The position numbers and the translations under genes are program-made. From Bretschneidera sinensis (lineage: Eukaryota > Streptophyta > Magnoliopsida > Brassicales > Akaniaceae): a stretch of 64,000 bases of DNA. This document shows, piece after piece, positions 60,391 through 64,000 of this stretch. Numbering within the stretch: position 1 is the first letter of the stretch; the number at the start of each line of letters is the position of its first letter. The stretch spans positions 86,927,501-86,991,500 of the forward strand of contig CM043698.1 in the NCBI GenBank assembly GCA_023935145.1. Reading direction: 5' to 3'. The notes under the pieces were generated by a model. It was not told the DNA's origin and did no database searches. It saw only the letters and a list, made by a program, of their open reading frames with translations.

Positions 60391-60849
60391 AAATAAAGGA
60401 GTAAGACAGAACTCTTACTAAAGAAATGAGTAAGAATCAACAACATCAAAGACGAGGACGAATTGAACAAAGAGGAAAAACCAAGTAGGAAAAAGAACAG
60501 GGGAAGATGAAGCCAAGAAGAAAGAGTAAGAAGCCAAGCAGAAAGAGGAAAAAGCCGAGCATAAAGAGGATAATACTGACTAGGGGGGGATGAGGCCGAC
60601 TAGGCTCTTAATTATATGAATTTGAGAGAAAATGAAGTTGTGAGGAGCTTAAGACCCCTTATTTTATAGAGCTTTAGTTGCCTCGAAAAACACAAAAAGC
60701 ATATGGAGCAATGTAACGGTCATATAAATCAGTCCAAATGACACTTCTAGAAGTGTAAACGGTTTCTCGAGCAGTGCAAAGGTCACACTACAATTAATAT
60801 GACAAGAGCTTAGAAAACGCAAGTGATCACCTCGATCCTCGAACCCAAA
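60391..60849. other. Purine-rich spacer before the 60-bp array
   Basis: A run rich in AAGCCGAG/AAGAGGAAAA words (60480-60600) forms an imperfect short repeat upstream of the antisense ORF and could hold its promoter. No gene is seen. The ORF at 60876-60664 (-) lacks any known domain. Confidence 0.45.
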
Positions 60850-61660
60850 TAGGCCAATTACTGAGGCGAGTGCCAAAAGCTCACACCACCTCGGCCAAAA
60901 ATTAGTCGAGTACCGAGATGGAAGCCAAGAGCTCGCACCACTTCCGCCAAAAATCAGCCAAGTAACGAGGTTGGTGTCTAGGAGCTTTTAGTACCTCAGC
61001 CCAAAATTGGCTAAGTACTGAAATGGGTGTTCAATTTTTTAAAGGATCAACCATCTCAACCCAAAAATGGCTGAGTACTGAGGTGGATGTCCAGTTTTGC
61101 AAAAAACCAACCACCTTGGCCTAAAAATGATAAAGTATAGATGTGAGTGTCCAATTTTGCAAAAGACCAACCACCTCAGCCCAAAAATGATCGAATACTG
61201 AGGTGGGTGTTCAATTTTGCAAAAGAATAACCACTTTGGTCCAAAAATGGTTGTGTATCGAGGTGGGCATCTAATTTTGCAAAATACCAACTACATCAGC
61301 CTAAAAAAATGGCTAAGTACTGAGACAGGTGTCCAATTTTGCAAAAGACCAACCACATCAACCCAAAAAAAGGCCAAGTACCAATGTGGGTGTCCAATTT
61401 TGCAAAGAACCAACAACCTCAGCCCAAAAATGGTTGGTTATCGAGGTGGGTATTTTGCAAAGGACTAACCACCTCAACAAAAAAATAGCCGAGTACCAAG
61501 GTGGTTGTCCTAATTTTACAAAAGACCAATTATCTCGACCCAAAAATGATCGTATACCAAGATGGTACTCAATTTTGCAAAGAACCAACCACCTCAACCC
61601 AAAAATGGCCGAGTTTCAAGATGGTTGTCCCAATTTTGCAAAGGACCAACCACCTTGGAT
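60850..61660 (+). repeat. 60-bp tandem array, about 13 copies
   Basis: Units of about 60 bases have the form CAATTTTGCAAAAGACCAAC followed by CACCTCAGCCCAAAAATG and GAGTACTGAGGTGGGTGTC. Period 60 keeps several frames open, giving 20-residue repeats on both strands that I do not regard as genes. Units at the left side are more diverged. Confidence 0.92.
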
Positions 61661-61748
61661 CTAGACAGAAAACTAAGACAAACCGTCAAAAGTAAGACCC
61701 AACACAAAATATACAATGTTTTTACTCCTTTAAAGTTGACTCAACTCC

Positions 61749-61769
61749 AAAAGAGTGGGGAGCATATGA
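61749..61769 (+). other. Polypurine tract of the large Tat element
   Basis: AAAAGAGTGGGGAGCATATGA lies against the 3' LTR start TGTAGG. The decayed Tat element has the same tract in a worn form. Confidence 0.78.
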
Positions 61770-62080
61770 TGTAGGTCAAATATACCCTTCTACTAGAGGG
61801 TGACACCAGTCTATCACAAGGTCAACTGGTAATCTCGACCTTAATTTACCCTATAAATAGGAGCCTCTTAAATAGTAATTCATTCAGAACATCTTTTTAC
61901 TATTTTGCTCTCCCCACTTTCTACTTTGACTTAAGCATCGGAGGGCCTTCCTCATAGTAAAACACTCCGAGTCAACTTTTTTTTCAAGTGCCCCAGATCC
62001 AACTCATATAGAACCAACCCAAATCGATATAAAACCAAGAGAATCAATCTGAACCTGATTCCAATAACCGACCTGACCAA
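61770..62080 (+). repeat. 3' LTR of the large Tat element, truncated
   Basis: It is the partner of 51514-51861, starting TGTAGGTCAAATATACCC with TATA box CTATAAATAGG near 61850. Similarity ends after ACCGACCTGACCA near 62080, about 40 bases before the expected end. Confidence 0.88.
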
Positions 62081-62310
62081 ATCATTGCTTCTTCTTCCAT
62101 AACAAATCTCCTCATTAAGACATCATTGATTAGTTATTTTCCCCTAAAAACTTTTCTTCATTCAGTTCTAACTCTAGCGCTAAGTATTCTCTCTTGTGAC
62201 GCGGGATATGGCTTTGACCTTGGGTAACTATAGCTCTTCCTAGGAGGTACATCAGCTTAAAACACGTCGTTGTAGGAAGAGATTGATGCACATAAACAAA
62301 CTCGAGTAAA

Positions 62311-62545
62311 CTAAATGTCAACCCTAAGGGAGATACATTTTCTTAGCTTCCCTCCATGAGGGATATTGGCCGGAGGAATTTCCACAGACTTGGAAATGAT
62401 TTTCCATAATGTTGCATCTGTTGTAGGGATTTTCGTCGATTTGGAAATGGTTTTCCAAAATGTGACATTTCTCGTGGGGATTTCTTTGGACTTTGGAATT
62501 GTTTTCCACACTGTGGCAATCTCCATTGCTCTTTGATACCAAGGC
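62311..62545 (-). other. Possible retroelement leader: primer site and three 51-bp repeats
   Basis: On the minus strand TTGGTATCAAAGAGCAATGG (about 62523-62542) resembles an initiator-Met primer site with one base inserted. ATG in the following GCAATGGAG opens a frame with three 17-residue repeats (starting WKTIPKSKEIP, WKTISKSTKIP, WKIISKSVEIP). No LTR end (CA) is clear next to it, so the assignment is weak. Confidence 0.35.
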
Positions 62546-62811
62546 TTCCTATAGACAAAAACTTTTATATCACTCATGAAAAATGAAAGAAATATTGTAG
62601 ACAAGAAAATTGAACAAAATTATTGACAACTAAGAAACGACAAGAAACTACTTATATGTGCAGCATTATAGCTTATTCTAGTTAGTGAAAATTCTAAAGT
62701 TAGTAAATGCCAATTGTCTAATTTCCAAGTTTAGATTGAAACCTTAAATTTGTTTATAACGATTTCAACTCTACTACTTTTATGGGAATTGAATATACAA
62801 ACAAAAATTGA

Positions 62812-62895
62812 TTTTTTTTTTTTTTTTTATCATTAACAATATTTGAGGTGGGAGATTTGAACGTCTGCCGCCCTTCTCACTATTATACTAAGCAA
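62812..62895 (-). repeat. SINE-like fragment
   Basis: On the minus strand TTGCTTAGTATAATAGTGAG then GACGTTCAAATCTCCC give A-box- and B-box-like cores, followed by a terminal A run. This is the usual layout of plant tRNA-derived SINEs. Confidence 0.42.
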
Positions 62896-64000
62896 GAAGG
62901 ACAAACATAAATTGGATTTGTACTTTTAACTTACATGTAACAATATCATTGAATGCATAAAATAATGGAAAATTCTCGAGACAAATATTTGACTTAGGTT
63001 TGAACTTGTCTTATACATAGAGTTGATTAACAACAAAATTCTTATAAAGGAAAATGAAAAAAAAAAAGAAAATATTGGAGATATTGACAAGAAAACATTT
63101 GTTAAACATTTCTTTGTGTTTTCACTCTCCATCAAGCAAATTGGATCGATATTTACTAGTTTGGAAATACTCCACATTGTTTGGAAATATTTCAAACTTC
63201 GCACGTTCTATGTCATATGTTCACTATAGTTAAAAAAGATTGGCTATCTAAAATTGTAAGATAGACTATAGACATCGATTATGTATTAATTAGAAGGAAA
63301 AAAACTTTTGATTAAATTATATTATACATTTTTCTTAAAATATGACGATTATAACTCGAATCAAATTTGAAATATTATATCAAAAAAGATAAATTATATA
63401 TTTGTTTCTGAGTTTTGCACCTAATTACAATTAGATCTATTAGTTTGAAAACATATATTCTCCCTAAAACTTTTGATCTATACATGAGAAGTAGATCCAG
63501 AACACGAGTTTTCATTGAGAAACTTACGAAAATAATCAAATAGCATCACTTGAGTGCAATGTGACCATAAAAATGATTACATTACCCTGAAAACTAAAAA
63601 AAGTCTAGATTACCCCTAAAAGTTGAGAAATATCTATATTATCTCAAGACTAGCTATTGCAATTATGATTTCATTTAGATGAAAACAAAGGTCTGTTACA
63701 AAATTGAAAAGGAGAGACACATATATAAACAAATGAGAAACAGTCTTACTTGAAGGCTTATGGTTGAGTGAATATTTCCATTCGAAGCACACTATTGTAT
63801 ACATTAAAAATGTTCTACAAAGTTTGATTAAACCAACTAAGTTATTAAGAAAAGAACACAAAGGAAAATGAAAATAACAAAAATAAGGGACCGATCAAAT
63901 CAAGATAAGTAAATGTATATTAGGTTAAGTGTTGAAACGAGTGGCAATGGCATACTATCTACATGAAATTCAAGTTCTCCAACTAGTGTGATTCTTAAAA
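62896..64000. other. Gene-free AT-rich end of window
   Basis: No gene is supported. ORFs at 62926-63204 and 63634-63861 (-) have no domain. Nothing else is recognised. Confidence 0.5.

Larger units (their letters stand above)
51514..62080 (+). mobile_element. Large Tat-lineage LTR retrotransposon with antisense ORF and tandem arrays
   Basis: This is a 10.6-kb Ty3/gypsy element. Its order is 5' LTR, primer site, gag, protease, RT, RNase H, a second RNase H, integrase, a 55-bp array, a ~51-bp array, an antisense ORF, a 60-bp array, polypurine tract, and a truncated 3' LTR. Tat elements are known for a second (archaeal-type) RNase H, extra antisense ORFs and 3' tandem repeats, and all three are present. 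All coding parts contain stops or shifts, so it is inactive. Confidence 0.9.

Noticed and set aside
61039..61774. Several overlapping 60-110 codon ORFs on both strands
   Set aside because: They are shadows of the 60-bp tandem array, giving 20-residue repeats in any open frame.

Overview
The window is a stretch of plant nuclear DNA, most likely from a eudicot. It is AT-rich, and its transposons belong to plant-specific lineages: Athila and Tat among the Ty3/gypsy elements, a Tekay/Del-type chromovirus, Ty1/copia, and a LINE tail. Its two cellular genes have plant exon structures. I cannot name the species. Only two host genes are convincing: a four-exon gene for ribosomal protein eL42 (RPL36a), whose ATG lies at 9030 on the + strand, and a five-coding-exon calmodulin-binding IQD gene on the - strand (12051-15143). 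Their 3' ends face each other across about 1.3 kb.

Layout. 1-6942 is the 3' two-thirds of an Athila element (RNase H, integrase, extra 3' ORF, 3' LTR), inserted into the integrase of a Tekay-like element whose remnant continues to about 7583. 7584-8843 holds a 160-bp tandem duplication and a degenerate patch resembling DNA-transposon subterminal repeats. 8844-16640 is the genic island. 16650-20976 is AT-rich with nothing I can name. 20977-34254 is a three-level nest: an old gypsy fragment (-), a Tekay chromovirus inserted in it (+, 21281-34254), and an internally deleted Athila inserted in that (-, 25283-31288, with both LTRs). 34255-38296 is a truncated copia element (-) with one LTR, next to a LINE 3' end. 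40076-41463 is the 5' end of a Tat-like element. 41464-47891 is a decayed Tat element (-) with two LTRs and a 33-bp tandem array. 51514-62080 is a larger Tat element (+) with two LTRs, a gag-pol containing two RNase H domains, an antisense ORF and three further tandem arrays. The rest is AT-rich sequence with SINE-like scraps.

Every transposon coding region carries stops or frameshifts, so none looks autonomous now. The points most worth a second look are the Tat 3' regions (antisense ORF plus several independent minisatellites, one of which stays open on both strands for over 250 codons), duplicated polypurine tracts in both Athila elements, the Athila derivative lacking most of pol, and two hairpins in the copia leader. 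I found no CRISPR array, no confident tRNA or rRNA gene, and no wholly new system. Calls rest on reading motifs by eye; no database search was possible.
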